From positions 2,048,501 through 2,112,500 of the forward strand of contig JAILWY010000027.1 of NCBI GenBank assembly GCA_022113835.1: DNA of 64,000 nucleotides, given 5' to 3'. The DNA is from Atopsyche davidsoni (taxonomy: Eukaryota > Arthropoda > Insecta > Trichoptera > Hydrobiosidae). The stretch's first letter is position 1; the number at the start of each line of letters is the position of its first letter. Both the position numbers and the translations under genes were made by a program. A model generated the notes under the pieces. That model was not told the DNA's origin. It ran no database searches and worked only from the letters and a program-made list of their open reading frames with translations. Positions 1 to 11,014 of the stretch are shown piece after piece.

Positions 1-3
1 TTA

Positions 4-46
4 ATATTTTTGAATAAAACACTCGAGTGATTTTATTCAAAAATAT
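4..46. repeat. near-perfect palindrome
   Basis: Two 16-base arms (4-19 and 31-46) are exact reverse complements and enclose a 10-base palindromic centre, CACTCGAGTG, plus one extra A. The CGAGTGATTTT stretch resembles the CTTGAGTGATTTTTCCAC arm of repeat family A (48.5 kb), so this may be the end of a related element cut by the window edge. No coding content is seen. Confidence 0.6.
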
Positions 47-179
47 TTTTAAAATATGTCAATTTATTTTATTTTATATCTATTTTAGTAACTGAAGGTA
101 TACACAATAAAAAAAAATGCTGTGCGCTATCCCGACTTGGTTATTTGAAACGGTCGTATTGCACACTTAAAAGTGACTC

Positions 180-350
180 TTGGTGCAATAACTCAGCGCA
201 GAACTTCCTACGCCTGCAGGATCTGTATGTCAGAAGATGCTCTCCATCATCCAGGGTCTGACGACCAGAGGAGATACTGCCGCCCCCGCTCCGGCAGCCG
301 GACTCAATGGTCCACGTACTTCTGCCTCTGATTTATAGACCACCATTTTT
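180..350. other. GC-richer unassigned segment
   Basis: This ~170-base segment is much richer in G+C than its surroundings and contains a short plus-strand open stretch rich in Ala, Pro and Thr that ends at a TAG near 341-345. A weak acceptor-like CCTGCAG lies before it. I do not recognise a protein. It may be a decayed exon, a repeat fragment or a conserved noncoding block. Confidence 0.25.
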
Positions 351-420
351 AAAAATATACTGGGTGAATCAATGACATGAATGAATTGGCAGACGTTATT
401 AAAAATAAAAAAATTAATCT

Positions 421-597
421 TGTTGAGGGATAAGGTATTTGTTCGGTGAAGATCTTAACTTTTAATACTTTCTTCACTTTGAGTTTTGTTCAGCATCTGA
501 TGATGACCAAGTCTGTTGGTCGAAACTAGTCATGCTAGAACTATAATAAACTCAAAGTGAAGAAAGTATAAAAAGTTACCCATATCATTCATAAAAA
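421..597 (+). mobile_element. family B inverted-repeat element (MITE-like) with hammerhead-like core
   Basis: The element begins near TTGAGGGATAAGG and ends in the AT run after CCCATATCATTC. Bases 468-487 and 548-567 are 20-base inverted repeats (ACTTTCTTCACTTTGAGTTT and its complement). Between them lies the hammerhead-like motif at 492-536. Other copies are at 32745-32892, 43340-43512 and 52105-52252, where the outer sequence reads GGATCTTCACCAATCAAATG followed by CCTTGTC. It has no coding capacity, so it is non-autonomous. The class (DNA MITE or a Penelope-like/terminon fragment) is not settled. Confidence 0.65.
492..536 (+). ncRNA. hammerhead-ribozyme-like motif (minimal type I)
   Basis: In order: AGCAT (492-496, stem I), CTGATGA (497-503, catalytic core), one U bulge (504), GACCAA (505-510) with loop GTCTG and TTGGTC (516-521) as a perfect 6-bp stem II, GAAA (522-525), C-TA-G as a minimal stem III, UC (530-531) as the cleavage position, then ATGCT (532-536), which pairs perfectly with AGCAT. 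All invariant core bases of a hammerhead are present. Known minimal type I hammerheads in Penelope-like retroelements also have very short stem III. The bulged U after A9 is unusual and activity is unproven. Confidence 0.5.
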
Positions 598-2400
598 AAT
601 AATCACAATGTGCTATGCAAATAATCTATTATATGTTTCCGGTAATGACAAGGAATCCGCATATTATAAGCAGGCTTATCGTTTTAATATTAAACACTGG
701 TTAAATACTGACAAGCATGCAATTGAACTATTAAAACTATTGCTGGGTTATTTTTGGTCCAAATCTATTTTATTTCTTTTATAAAAACAAATGATCAAAT
801 ACCTCATAGAAAAAAATATGCTTATTTACATTTATTTATACGTAGAAACACAGAATAAATTACTTACTCAATTCACATAAAAATAAGCATTTATTTCAAT
901 CAAAATATGCAAGTGTTACAATTATATCTGTCCTAAAAAAAATTAAGGATTCTTCTAGTTATTTAGATCCTGAAAATAGCTGCAGCATAAATTATCACGT
1001 ATAATATATAACCACTGCAAAGGAGGCTACTTTTCAGAGATACAACAGCCTGCAGTAAACCCAAGCAGCGGCCTTAATTCACTTCCCTGAGTCCTAATAG
1101 CTTCTAGAAATTAAAAATGTTAATTTTTAATTGAATTAATCTCTTGGTTCGGACTGGCGCCATGGAGATAATATTCGCTGGAGTAACATATCATATTAAA
1201 GTACCTTGGTCACGTTCTTTATGGCCCTGTTATATATTTTAAGCTCATATACACTAAGAAACTGTATTTCGTTATTATGTCATATACAGCCTTTTGTATT
1301 TAAATAATTTCAATTCCATTACTGAGACTATCTTCAGGAAATTAAAATGCATGTAAGGTGAGATTTATATTTAATTTTTCAGACTAGTTTATATTTAACT
1401 CAAGTTTCAGCTTACATGATGTATACCGCTAAGTATTCTCTAAGTGGAAAATTCTTAAAACAGAGACAAATAATCCCCCAGCATGGCATCTGTTCCCGGA
1501 GCCTTTCTACCGAGTGTCTGTAATCATTAAACTTCTCCAGTAAACCTCTGAATTTATTTTCCCCGTCACACTGAAACATACCCTCAGTGTGGAAAGTGTA
1601 AATAAGCGACTAATGTGAACTCCACTGCAGAGGAATCATATGCTTTAAGAGGAGCATTCATAAATAAATTCTACTGTCCTGTTTTTTATTTTATATAAAA
1701 TTGTTACTATTATATATTTTAATTTGTTTTTATTTGCTGGCTGACTTTTGGCCACGCCCGAGGCTTCATTTTTGCTGTGCTTAAAAATGTGTTTCGTTCG
1801 TTGTGTAATTAATCAAATAAGCTTTTGTTTGACTCAAAGACCGCTACGATCAGAAATAAATCAAAATACCCATAATATGTTGTAGTTTCAATATCTAAAC
1901 AGATTTGTATACATTGGGATCATATTTTGCAAAAAGTTTTTTTATCAAATATTCAAATAACAGTGTTTGCTGGAATCTGTGATTGCTTTTAACTAACAGT
2001 TTTTATGTCCATGTGAAAAGACTTTCTATAAAGTTGTCTTACAACTTGTCTGAAATTTTGGTTTATATTTGATGGAATTTATTAATAATTAATTCAATAA
2101 GATATTATATGAACTGTTTATATACATTTCAAAGTGAATAAACTTGAATATTGCACTTTCTAAGCCCATTAAAGTTTTTCTGTAGACATTGCTAAAGGCT
2201 ATGAACTCTTGAATCCCACAGCTAATATGCACTTCATAATTGGTTTCAAGATAAATATTGTATTTTAAATCGTATATAATATTTCTCACAAACAGTATTT
2301 TAAGAAATGTACTAACTCCTCGAAAAGATTATCCCAAGTAAGAGGTCAATGAACCCGAATACGTATTACAATTTTCAGAGAAACGCGAGTAATGTCGCCA
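598..2400. other. AT-rich noncoding DNA
   Basis: Apart from scattered short open frames on both strands with low-complexity, AT-driven composition, I see no exon, RNA gene or recognisable repeat in this stretch. A short GC-richer patch occurs around 1490-1650 but has no open frame of note. Confidence 0.5.
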
Positions 2401-2404
2401 TCAA

Positions 2405-2460
2405 GAGTGACGTCACGTGATGCACGTCATAATAGACACAAGGGTTGAAGCTTCAACTAA
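2405..2460. promoter_or_regulatory. cluster of CRE, E-box and palindromic sites
   Basis: A perfect CRE (TGACGTCA, 2408-2415) overlaps a CACGTG E-box (2414-2419), followed by ACGTCAT (2424-2430), a CRE half-site variant, and a perfect 14-base palindrome GTTGAAGCTTCAAC (2444-2457). CRE sites bind bZIP factors such as CREB/ATF and CACGTG binds bHLH factors. Their packing in AT-rich DNA ~8 kb upstream of the collagen promoter suggests an enhancer, which is inference. Further perfect CREs lie at 7307-7314 and 35630-35637. Confidence 0.35.
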
Positions 2461-4240
2461 CCTAACCCTGGAATTTCTATCCCTATTCTTATTCAAAGAG
2501 GGAGTACAGAAGCGACCTTTAGTATGATAACTTTGCTTTGCTCATTCTGCTGCAAGTGATATTAAAATAGATTTAAATTTACAACAACGAAATGAAATTG
2601 TAACTCATCAGGATCAAACCACTTTGTTTGCACAAGCTTAAAATGAATGTGAATATTTTAAATTTGCTTAACAGCCTTGTGAAAAGTGCTTGTTTGGGAA
2701 AAAAGATAAAAAATAAAATATACAAAATAGTATCTCAAGCATACCATAAAATAAACATTTTAAATACTTTTATACAAAACATTAATAAATACTTATTTCA
2801 AAAACACTCGTTTCATAATCACTAATAAAAATGTCTCCTACCAACACATCAATAATTGTTACCCCTTCAGTATATCCTATGGTAGTTATAACTGACCCCC
2901 ATTAAGGGGTGCTCGAGTGAACTCTTAATTTGGGGTTGATTATTACTTCCGGCGTACTTGCAGAGAGTGTTCGGAGCTGATTTAAATAATTATAACCCTC
3001 ATTAATCCTTAATAGGGGGTGCTTAATATAAGGTGCTGGTATTTGATAAGATAATGTGTGTCATTAATTTTGTAAATAGTTAAAACTTAACACTTGCGAT
3101 GTGTTAATGAATATTCAACTTTGTAATAAACACCAGCCAATACAATTTAAAATTCTGAATCGCTCTATTTTAAGCATATCTTCGTTTCTGATTTTGTAAT
3201 ATTATATTTTAAAGTTTCAAAAAAATATGATTTAGGCAAAAATTGTTGTCAGCATCTGTTTTTTGTATAACAAAATCATATAATCAGTTCAATTTGTATT
3301 ACTCCATGTTTAATACTAAATCATTTTCGTGTATTGCTTCCTCAGTCTGATAACCTGAAAAAGTCGTTGAAAAGTGATATATCTTAGAAATTTGTTCAGC
3401 TATTCATATTTTTTAAATTTTTTTTTTAAACCCAGTTGCTGAGCTAAGGGGCATTGTTTCGGAACATTAATCATTTTCAGTTTCAAGTTCATACAAGGCA
3501 AAATAGCGTGCCCTGCGCCTTCATCCAGAGCAAGTATGACCGGACGGCCCAAGTAACAACTCAATCGTTTGTTTAACTAATAACAGGAATTATTCCCCCG
3601 ACACTCCAGCTGTACCTTGTAATTACTTAATAAAGGGTCTGCATACCATGAGCGTGAAAGCCTACTGATTCAAAATATAAAAAAAAAATGTTTAATAATT
3701 TATTTTTAATTAATGATTCGATCTTTAGTCAGATTGCACGATATATTTGCTCCTATATTATTGTTTCGTAAAAGTTAATTGAACGCAATAAAAATGTTAT
3801 ATATGTGTAATTTAATTATAAAAAATAATAATTTTTATGCAAATTAAATATTGTAATTTAATGTAAAACGCCATCTTTGAGCAATAGTAGACACCACTTA
3901 AGCAAATTATAACATAATTTAAAAATGGGATCTGCTTTTACTACTTAATATTTTTATATGTCACGATACTCAATGAATATATACTTTTCTAGTTTAAAAT
4001 CGTTTTAAAAGCACTTCACTAGTGCATTATAGAACAATTGAATTAAAAAATCTTTTCCTAAAATTCTACGCTACTCGACTTTATTTTTACGAGTATTTTT
4101 TTTAACGCTGAGTTTTACCCATATGAAAAAAAAATGTATGTTCGCTCACGTATTATAGTTACATTGTCAAATGACGGTTTTTCAACCGCGAACCGCAGTT
4201 TACGAGTCCTGCTATTTACCGAAGAATGTTTATTATGACA
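2461..4240. other. AT-rich noncoding DNA
   Basis: No gene recognised. A GC-richer patch at 2855-3025 contains two related phrases (around CCCATTAAGGGGTGC at 2899 and CTTAATAGGGGGTGC at 3007) that may be diverged copies of one short repeat. The short open frames here look like chance frames in AT-rich DNA. Confidence 0.45.
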
Positions 4241-4245
4241 GAGTG

Positions 4246-4272
4246 CGGTCAGGTGTAAGGTCAGGTGTACAG
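4246..4272. promoter_or_regulatory. repeated CAGGTG / AAGGTCA motifs
   Basis: GGTCAGGTGTAAGGTCAGGTG contains two CAGGTG E-boxes and an AAGGTCA nuclear-receptor half-site within 27 bases. The motif is a short tandem duplication of GGTCAGGTGTA. Binding is not demonstrated, and it could simply be a local duplication. Confidence 0.2.
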
Positions 4273-4860
4273 ACTCGATCGTATTGTATAGGACAGGTAA
4301 GACCAAGTTACCCATCGGTTATTAAAATAATTTGATTATAAATAAGTGAATAATGTTTTGGATAATTAAATTTACAACCAAAAAAAATATGCCAGTTAAG
4401 AGAAATAAAGTAAGTTCAATCATCTTTTATTGCTAAAACTTACCCAATGTTGCTTAATCGAATACCTTTATATGTCTGTATTAAAGCTTTTATTTATATT
4501 ACATAAACAAACTGTAAATAAACTTGATTGATAATCAAAAAAAAAACAATAGTTTTATTGTATCTTTTCAAATAAATCATCAATATTTGTAATAAGAAGA
4601 TATTTATATCCTTTCAGTTCTTCAAAACCTTGTTTATTTTGCAGGCAATGGTGTTAAATAATTAAACAACCTTAGGTTTAATGTTTGATCAATCGCATCG
4701 AAAGAAAAAATGTAAATACATACAAATATCTTCTGTACAAACCCCTTAATACATTTTTAATAACTTAATACCTATTTTTTTTTTTTTAGGTGAGGGTTTC
4801 ATTGTATATAAATAAATAAACGAATTACTTTATAAATGTCACAAAAAATACCGTATTTTT

Positions 4861-7600
4861 ATTTTAATGTTTCTTCACAAAAATGAAAAATGCGACTACC
4901 TTTATATTGCGATAACTTATATATTTCTTTCAGCTTATACCCTAGAAGAAATCTTAACTCACTCGAAACCTTATTTATTTTTCATGATGGCGGCCATTAC
5001 GTTGCGTAATTTAACTAAATCTCTCCTCCTTCCGGTCGGAGGCTTTTGCCGATCAGCTCCGGGACCCCAGAGAGCTGAATTTGATGATTTAGGAGAGTTT
5101 TCTTGTCGTTTGCTTATTTATCAACTGACACCCCGCCCGACGTGTGGGGAGGCCTTTTTTTTATTGTTGATCGATTGAGACGATTTTTTTGCGTGACAGT
5201 CGGAAATGAGCGTAACGGCGAGAGTTAAAAGTTTATTATCGAATAAATTGTGAAATTTTCAAGCTATTTGATTTGATTAATCATTAAGCATACGATGTAT
5301 TTATAAATAAAATAAATTTATGTGTGTAACTGTAAAATATTAAGACACGATTCCTCCTATTAAACGATGATTGATCAAAAGCGTTTTCTCATTTTTGGTA
5401 TTTTCATAACCACGCCAGTAAGCATTTTGCAGCGTGTGTAGGCGTCTTTAATTTATACTTATATTGTTTTATACTGGCATAATCCAGCGGTGACATAACA
5501 TTTAACGGATTTTCAATACGCCAATAGTGTTCTCATATTTTGGAGAGTTTTTTTTTTACAAAGCAAAGGTGACACTAATGGCTAGATCAATCGATTGTTG
5601 GTTGTTTCGCTGTGTGTAGGCGTCTTTACTGTTTCCTATTATTGTCTTGGACAGGTGTAAGTACTTAAATGCATCGTTGGTTTGCGTGACAGACCATTTT
5701 GGTCCTTGTGTGCCACGTGGCGTGCAGCATGCACGTGGAGTGGTCTTTTCCGCAGGGTGATTGAAAGTTTTGACAGGTGTTTCAGTACCTGGAAGGTCCA
5801 GCGCTCGCGATTCACCGACCACAATTCACTGAATACGAGCACGAAGTAGCATTTTATATTACTCTATTCCACAAAATATAGGTTTTAGTTGTGCTAACTC
5901 ATATTCATTCAACAAGCTTAAAGAATATAATAATTTTTATTTGTATGGGCTTTCGCCTTTCAAGAAATCGTTTAGGTCCCTGAAAGACAAAAGCACTCAT
6001 AAACAAATATTATTGTAATTTCAAGGTAGTTTCTAAGTGGTAGTTAATTTTTATATTATTTATTACAAACAAATTGTTCCACTAGTTCAATAAATCAATT
6101 ATAGAAATTAACTGATTCTTCTATTACGTATTTCAAATTAATATAATAAATGTATATCTGAAGCGAATTTGATCATAACTATTTTATGCTTGATAGTTGG
6201 TTAACTTTTTAAAATAAAACCAGTAGAAACAATAATTTATATAAAAGTTTGATGTATGTTTCGAAATTTATATTTATAATGATTTTCATAACAAAGATAA
6301 GTAAACATTAAATTGTGATCGGTTAATTACGAACAATGTACATTTAAAACATTTATCTATTTTATTTGATGGGCATTTTAGTTAACTGCATTTTACCACA
6401 TGGCTGTTCCGTATTTTTTTATATAACAAGGGATGATTTTATATTTTTTCGTTTAGGGGAGGAAAACGATTTGATTTAATATTTAATTCATTTAATGCCA
6501 TTTTCATAAACGTGTATATAACATCCAGTTTCTAGTTTTTTTACACCCTTACAGCACAGTTTTAAATTATAATATTGAACATAGATTTTTGATGAAGTAT
6601 AGTTTTGAATAAAAATCAAATGTAAATATTATTAAGTCTTTGCAAAGTTTTTTTAAAATTTTATTTGTGTATACAAAAATACAATTGTTGTAAATTGGCA
6701 TTCCTAAAAAAGAACACACGTTTATTTTAATGATATTTATTTTAAAATTAAAGATTGATTGAATGAAAGGAAGTAGCAATCAGGATTTAACCTTTTCTTA
6801 CACATATACCATATTACATGTAAACATAGCATATATATTAAAAAAAATCAATATTACTGTGGACAAGTCTTTGAAGTCAATTTTTTACAAATATTTAATA
6901 ATATAAGATGTCTAACATTCGGGATGATTCTTAACTTGCCTTTCATTAAATATTAAAAATATTATGAGAGCATTAGGTTCGAGGAGCATTCATCAGCAAT
7001 GCACTCTTAACCTATTCTTGCTCAAACAATAAAGTATTTTTAGTATGGGATACAGCGCGGGCGCCCACGCCTTACTTTGTAAAGCCCATCACACACGTAA
7101 AGATGTAACTGACAATCAACCGACAAATCGCAACATCAAATTTCCACTAAACATATTTTATTGATAAAGTATCCTATTTCACAAAGCGCAACAACAATTT
7201 TCAACAGGTATTTTTTTTTTCGGTGAAATTGCGAAATGGTTTTTTTTATCGCTTTTACGTTGGTCAGTTTTAAGAAGGCTTTAAAATCCTCTACTTACGT
7301 TTTCGTTGACGTCATTAATTTGTGCCATTATTTTAGCTGAAATTGGTGATGTAGTATGGGTTGTTTGTAAATTCTGTTATATTCGTTGATCGGTTGTCAG
7401 TTGTGTCGCAACGTGTGTAGATGCCTTTAACTCTCGCTTCCCGTTTCATGGAGTTGCTGAATTGTTTCCATTGTAATGGAACTGAAGTGTCATGGGTCAG
7501 GTTATTCAGTTTGCACGCTGAGAAGGGAGAACAATACTCCCGAAGACTACGGAAGCGGTACAAAACTTTGAATATGAATTGAACCAAACTAAAGCTACTA
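4861..7600. other. noncoding region with GC-richer islands and a dispersed short repeat
   Basis: GC-richer islands occur at 5020-5160, 5660-5830 and 7370-7570. A related ~19-base phrase, GTGTGTAGGCGTCTTTA or a near match, occurs three times on the plus strand (5432-5450, 5609-5628, 7411-7429). The latter two follow a GATCGRTTG-like sequence, so they look like diverged copies of one dispersed element. Open frames in these islands (for example 4867-5178 plus, 5556-5842 minus) show no known domain and no splice context that would support a gene. Confidence 0.4.
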
Positions 7601-8245
7601 GAATTTTTGATTTAAAGAACCTTTTAAAAATAATATTATAGTATGTTTTATATAAGAACCGATTAAAGATTATGTTTTAACCACAATAGAGAAATTCCTA
7701 TTTGTATGTAAATACAGACCTAAAAGGGTAAGTTCATCCGTAAATCGTTATAGCCAAGCATTATAAGAACAGCAAAAATGATTTATTTGCCATGTTAACC
7801 TTTTGTATTTATTTTTAATACTAGAGTAGTTATTACAGATGAATTTTTATTAGAATATTTAGTTACAGTTGTTGTGAACTGTTTTTCACATTTGAACGCT
7901 CCTGGCATATAATGATCTTTTCACCACAAAAACCCTGTAGTTAAGCAAAAAATATAATAGTTAAAAAGAAAAAAAAATACTTTTTACAACATTTTGTATA
8001 ACTGTAAAAATATTCAATAATCAGAATTTATTTTAAGTACAACAACACGTCATTGTTTATTTTCTATTAATATAATAGTTCGTAGAAAAGTTCGGATAAT
8101 CGTATTGCACAGCTAAACCCTCTTTTCAGCAAATAAACATTGTTGCTAGTTACAAAACCAAAAATTAATATTCAGATACCTATTTCGGATAGTCTGAAAA
8201 GCGCATTGTGTTGTAATCTCTCAGATAATTAAATTTTATCTAATA
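7601..8245. other. AT-rich noncoding DNA
   Basis: No gene, RNA or clear repeat is recognised between the GC-richer island at 7.4-7.6 kb and the family A element that begins near 8247. Confidence 0.5.
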
Positions 8246-8246
8246 A

Positions 8247-8390
8247 ATTCAATATTTTTGACAGAGAGTACTTGGTGGAATTCCATTTTAATATTTTAAT
8301 ATGTTTGATGTCTCCGTATGATAATGCCAACGTGAAAGGTTGGCGAAACCGGTCACTAATAAAGATTAAAATGTGGATAAAAATAATTAA
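8247..8390 (+). mobile_element. family A inverted-repeat element, partial copy
   Basis: It starts with the family A end (TTCAATATTTTTGACAGAGA, then GTACTTGGTGGAATTCC) and contains the core ATGATAATGCCAACGTGAAA followed by GGTTGGCGAAACCGGTCAC (8318-8355). Compared with the 48.5 kb copy it lacks one arm of the large inverted repeat. The core forms a GCCAAC/GTTGGC hairpin followed by GAAAC and GTC, the same order as the family B hammerhead-like motif. Noncoding. Confidence 0.6.
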
Positions 8391-9593
8391 AAAAAAAAAA
8401 AGACATTTTATAGTTGCGAAAAGAGTTTTTGTAAAAATTAAAATGTAGTGGTTTGAATGAAAACAATGTTTCATATAAATTTATTTTATTTACAAGAGCG
8501 TACTCCACTGGTAGAAAATAAAGATGTTCGTGAAGCCGGCGGGCATCCCAGTTCATGGGTGGCACGTGGGTCTGGAAAGTGTATGGGCCGTATAATGTTA
8601 CCAAATACTAATGATAGACAAGACTCGATGGGAGAATGAGAATGCTTTTCTAATTTATTGCTTACTCACAGATTACACATTGAAATCTGACATGGCCTAA
8701 TGCATTTAAAATCTATATTGTTTACATGAATGCATAATCAGCCAGAAGTGGGCATCACGGGTGGAATGAAAACCAAGTATCAAGAAATATTTTCAGTCTC
8801 TATCTTGTGTGTTTAATGTTTATTTCATGAGCAGGAGTCGCCTTAGTGAAAATATATTCAATGTAAATAAATCATTTTTACTTTTTTTAAGAGAAGAAGC
8901 AAAAAAAAGACATAGTCAAGAAGCATTGCGATCTAATTTGTCTACAACTGTATTTGATTTACGGATTCATCATAAAAAAATAGACAAATGCTCTTGGTTC
9001 TTGCAACTATTATAGAAAAAAAATATTTTTATTAAATTGTTTAGTTACTTGGAGTTTTCTATAATTTGACGTTTTGGATTCCGTGCTGGGTCCGCTTTTA
9101 GGGATTTTTGAAATCTCTGAATCATAAAAGTTTTTTGAACAACAGCTGTAAAAACCGATTAACACACCTAAAAGTATTTTTACTTAAGTTTGTGCTCATG
9201 CTACTGAGGCCTATTCTAATAAATCAGGCAGAAGATACGCTTATATTGAAGTCTTGTTTTTGTTAAGCTTATAATATCTTATTCACAAAAAATAACGACA
9301 GATGCAAAAATACACTCAATAACAAAGACTCAAAAATACCAGAATCAAGATACTGCGCAAACAAAACGCCACTAACCCGAGTCGGGAGCGTGAAATTTCT
9401 CCCTAAATATGACTTCATTGTGAGGGTTGTTCCCTTTTAAGGTTTGTTTACCTGGCACTATTATATTCAGTAACAAATAAGGGGGGAAAAAAACCCATTG
9501 AAGAAGGTCCACTTACACACCTTTTGAACTGCAATGAAAACACCGTAACTATAAACCAAACCGCTTCTTACTGTAGAATTTAAACATCTATAC
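8391..9593. other. AT-rich noncoding DNA
   Basis: The short frames at 8457-8639 and 8809-9015 show no domain, conserved start context or splice sites. A GC-richer patch near 9360-9440 is unassigned. Confidence 0.45.
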
Positions 9594-9979
9594 CAGTGCT
9601 TCTCAAAGTGGTCCCTACGGACCCTAGGAGGTCCTTAGAAAATTAAAATTGATTTGGGGATCCCTGAACAACGTCAGGGGGTCCGCGCAAGGTTTAATAT
9701 AAAATAAAAAAATTGTGAGACATTTTTATTTATATGGAAGTTAAAATAAATAACAATGAATACATTATTAGCGATTTTTACGTCCTAAGTAAAATATAAA
9801 TATAGACATGTGCATAAAATACAAGTAATAACAGGTGTCAGGCAGGTTAATACAGGAACGCAATAGAGTCGATACTTGCACCAACTAGTCTATAATAATA
9901 ATAAATGTAGTTTTTCACCCATAGGTAAAATTTGACTATGAAAGGGGGTCCGTGAGCCAAAAGAGTTTGAAAGCCACTG
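9594..9979. mobile_element. hAT-like non-autonomous element (MITE)
   Basis: The left end reads CAGTGCTTCTCAAAGTGGTC and the right end, on the opposite strand, CAGTGGCTTTCAAACTC followed by TTTTGGCTCACGGACCCCC. Both carry a GGACCC-type motif (GGTCCCTACGGACCC on the left). CAGTG(G) TTCTCAAA ends are typical of hAT elements. The flanking octamers ATCTATAC and ATTTAAAA match at 5 of 8 positions, a decayed 8-base target duplication. Length ~386 bases, with no transposase frame. A second fragment of the right end (CCAAAAGAGCTTGAGAGCC) lies at 10086-10104. Confidence 0.65.
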
Positions 9980-10437
9980 ATTTAAAAAAATATTTATTGA
10001 TGTTTTCGCTTTCTATTGCATGCTAAGTTTTAGAACTAGTCGCATCATAAAACTAAAAAATAATAGTGGAAATCCACTTAGAGTCCAAAAGAGCTTGAGA
10101 GCCACAAACCAAACTTAAATATAACGCAGGGTTATAAGTTCGCGCAAGTGCCTAAAGTCACAACTGTGAAACAATATTTAAACAATCAAACAATAAAGTT
10201 TAGGTTGGTTTGAGTCGGCATACTATCGAACAAATCGAGTCAAATCTTCCAGTGGGACATTCAAATCGCATCGCCGCGAGGTTGGCTGTAGTCGGAATCC
10301 ACTTCAACCCCCGGTCGGGGGGGGTGCGGGGAAGTTTCTTACCCCAAGTTTGACGGTGCCGAGCGTCGCCGGAAGTGGCCGAGGATTGCCGAGCGCGGAG
10401 CAAACTTCTGGCGCGCTCCCGAGGACTTCGGCTCGCC

Positions 10438-10469
10438 AGTCGAGTGAGAGTCGCCGGCGCGGCTGGACG
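10438..10469 (+). promoter_or_regulatory. initiator-DPE core promoter of the collagen gene
   Basis: CCAGTC supplies an initiator with A+1 at 10438 (one mismatch to TCAKTY) and GGACG occupies +28 to +32 (10465-10469), matching the DPE consensus RGWYV at exactly the required spacing. It lies in a CpG-rich island (about 10260-10520), the most GC-rich part of this half of the window, and ~580 bases before the collagen start codon. There is no TATA box. The start site is inferred, not observed. Confidence 0.5.
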
Positions 10470-11014
10470 CATCGCCTCCCTCGCAGTCCGCAACGGAAGT
10501 CGCGACGAAACATTTTACGAAAGCCAAAACAACGAGCCGCAAAGTTCAAAACAGTTCCGCAAGTTTGTGAGTGAAGTTTTTTTTTGTGTTGCATTTTTGG
10601 ATGCCATCTACACGACAAAGCAGCGTCGCTCGATGAAAAAAAAAATTGTGTCTGAGTGATTGAGTGTACCCTTCTGCACCGCAAACTGAACGTTGAAAAG
10701 TTTTAGCGACAGATAAATGTTGCACAAACTGAAACGATGCGCATCAACAAAAGAAAATTCTTGCGCTTCCTTGGTAACAAGATAAAACAAGCCCCGCACA
10801 AAATAAACAGGGATGAATTGAGTTCGTAGCCGAGCGGTCGAAGCAACAGGCACTGATAACTGCAATAAGGGATTCATTAAAACCCTGTTTCAAAAGGGGG
10901 AATCTGGAATCCAAATGTTTTCCCGCAGGCTATAGCGCGAAACAACCCCGATAAGGGCGCCAATTAAATTTCGTATCCTCCAAGCGGGGTCGGTCTGAAA
11001 ATATTTCCTCAAAA
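10438..11014 (+). other. 5' leader of the collagen mRNA with uORFs
   Basis: The putative leader runs from the predicted start site to the collagen ATG without a clear intron. It contains several upstream ATGs, including overlapping short frames at about 10599 and 10633 and longer ones starting near 10718 and 10737, all ending before the main ATG. Such a leader would be expected to dampen translation. Open frames drawn on the minus strand here are shadows of CpG-rich DNA. Confidence 0.4.

Noticed and set aside
5075..5130. Possible C/D box snoRNA (TGATGA ... CTGA)
   Set aside because: The boxes are ~50 bases apart but there is no terminal stem and no C'/D' pair, so chance is likelier.
4867..5178. 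103-codon plus-strand frame
   Set aside because: The first half is AT-driven and hydrophobic, the second half crosses two small hairpins in a GC-rich patch; there is no domain, and the composition shifts abruptly within the frame.
10200..10877. Several overlapping frames on both strands around the collagen promoter
   Set aside because: They are shadows of CpG-rich promoter and leader sequence; none has a domain or a splice context, and they overlap one another in different frames.
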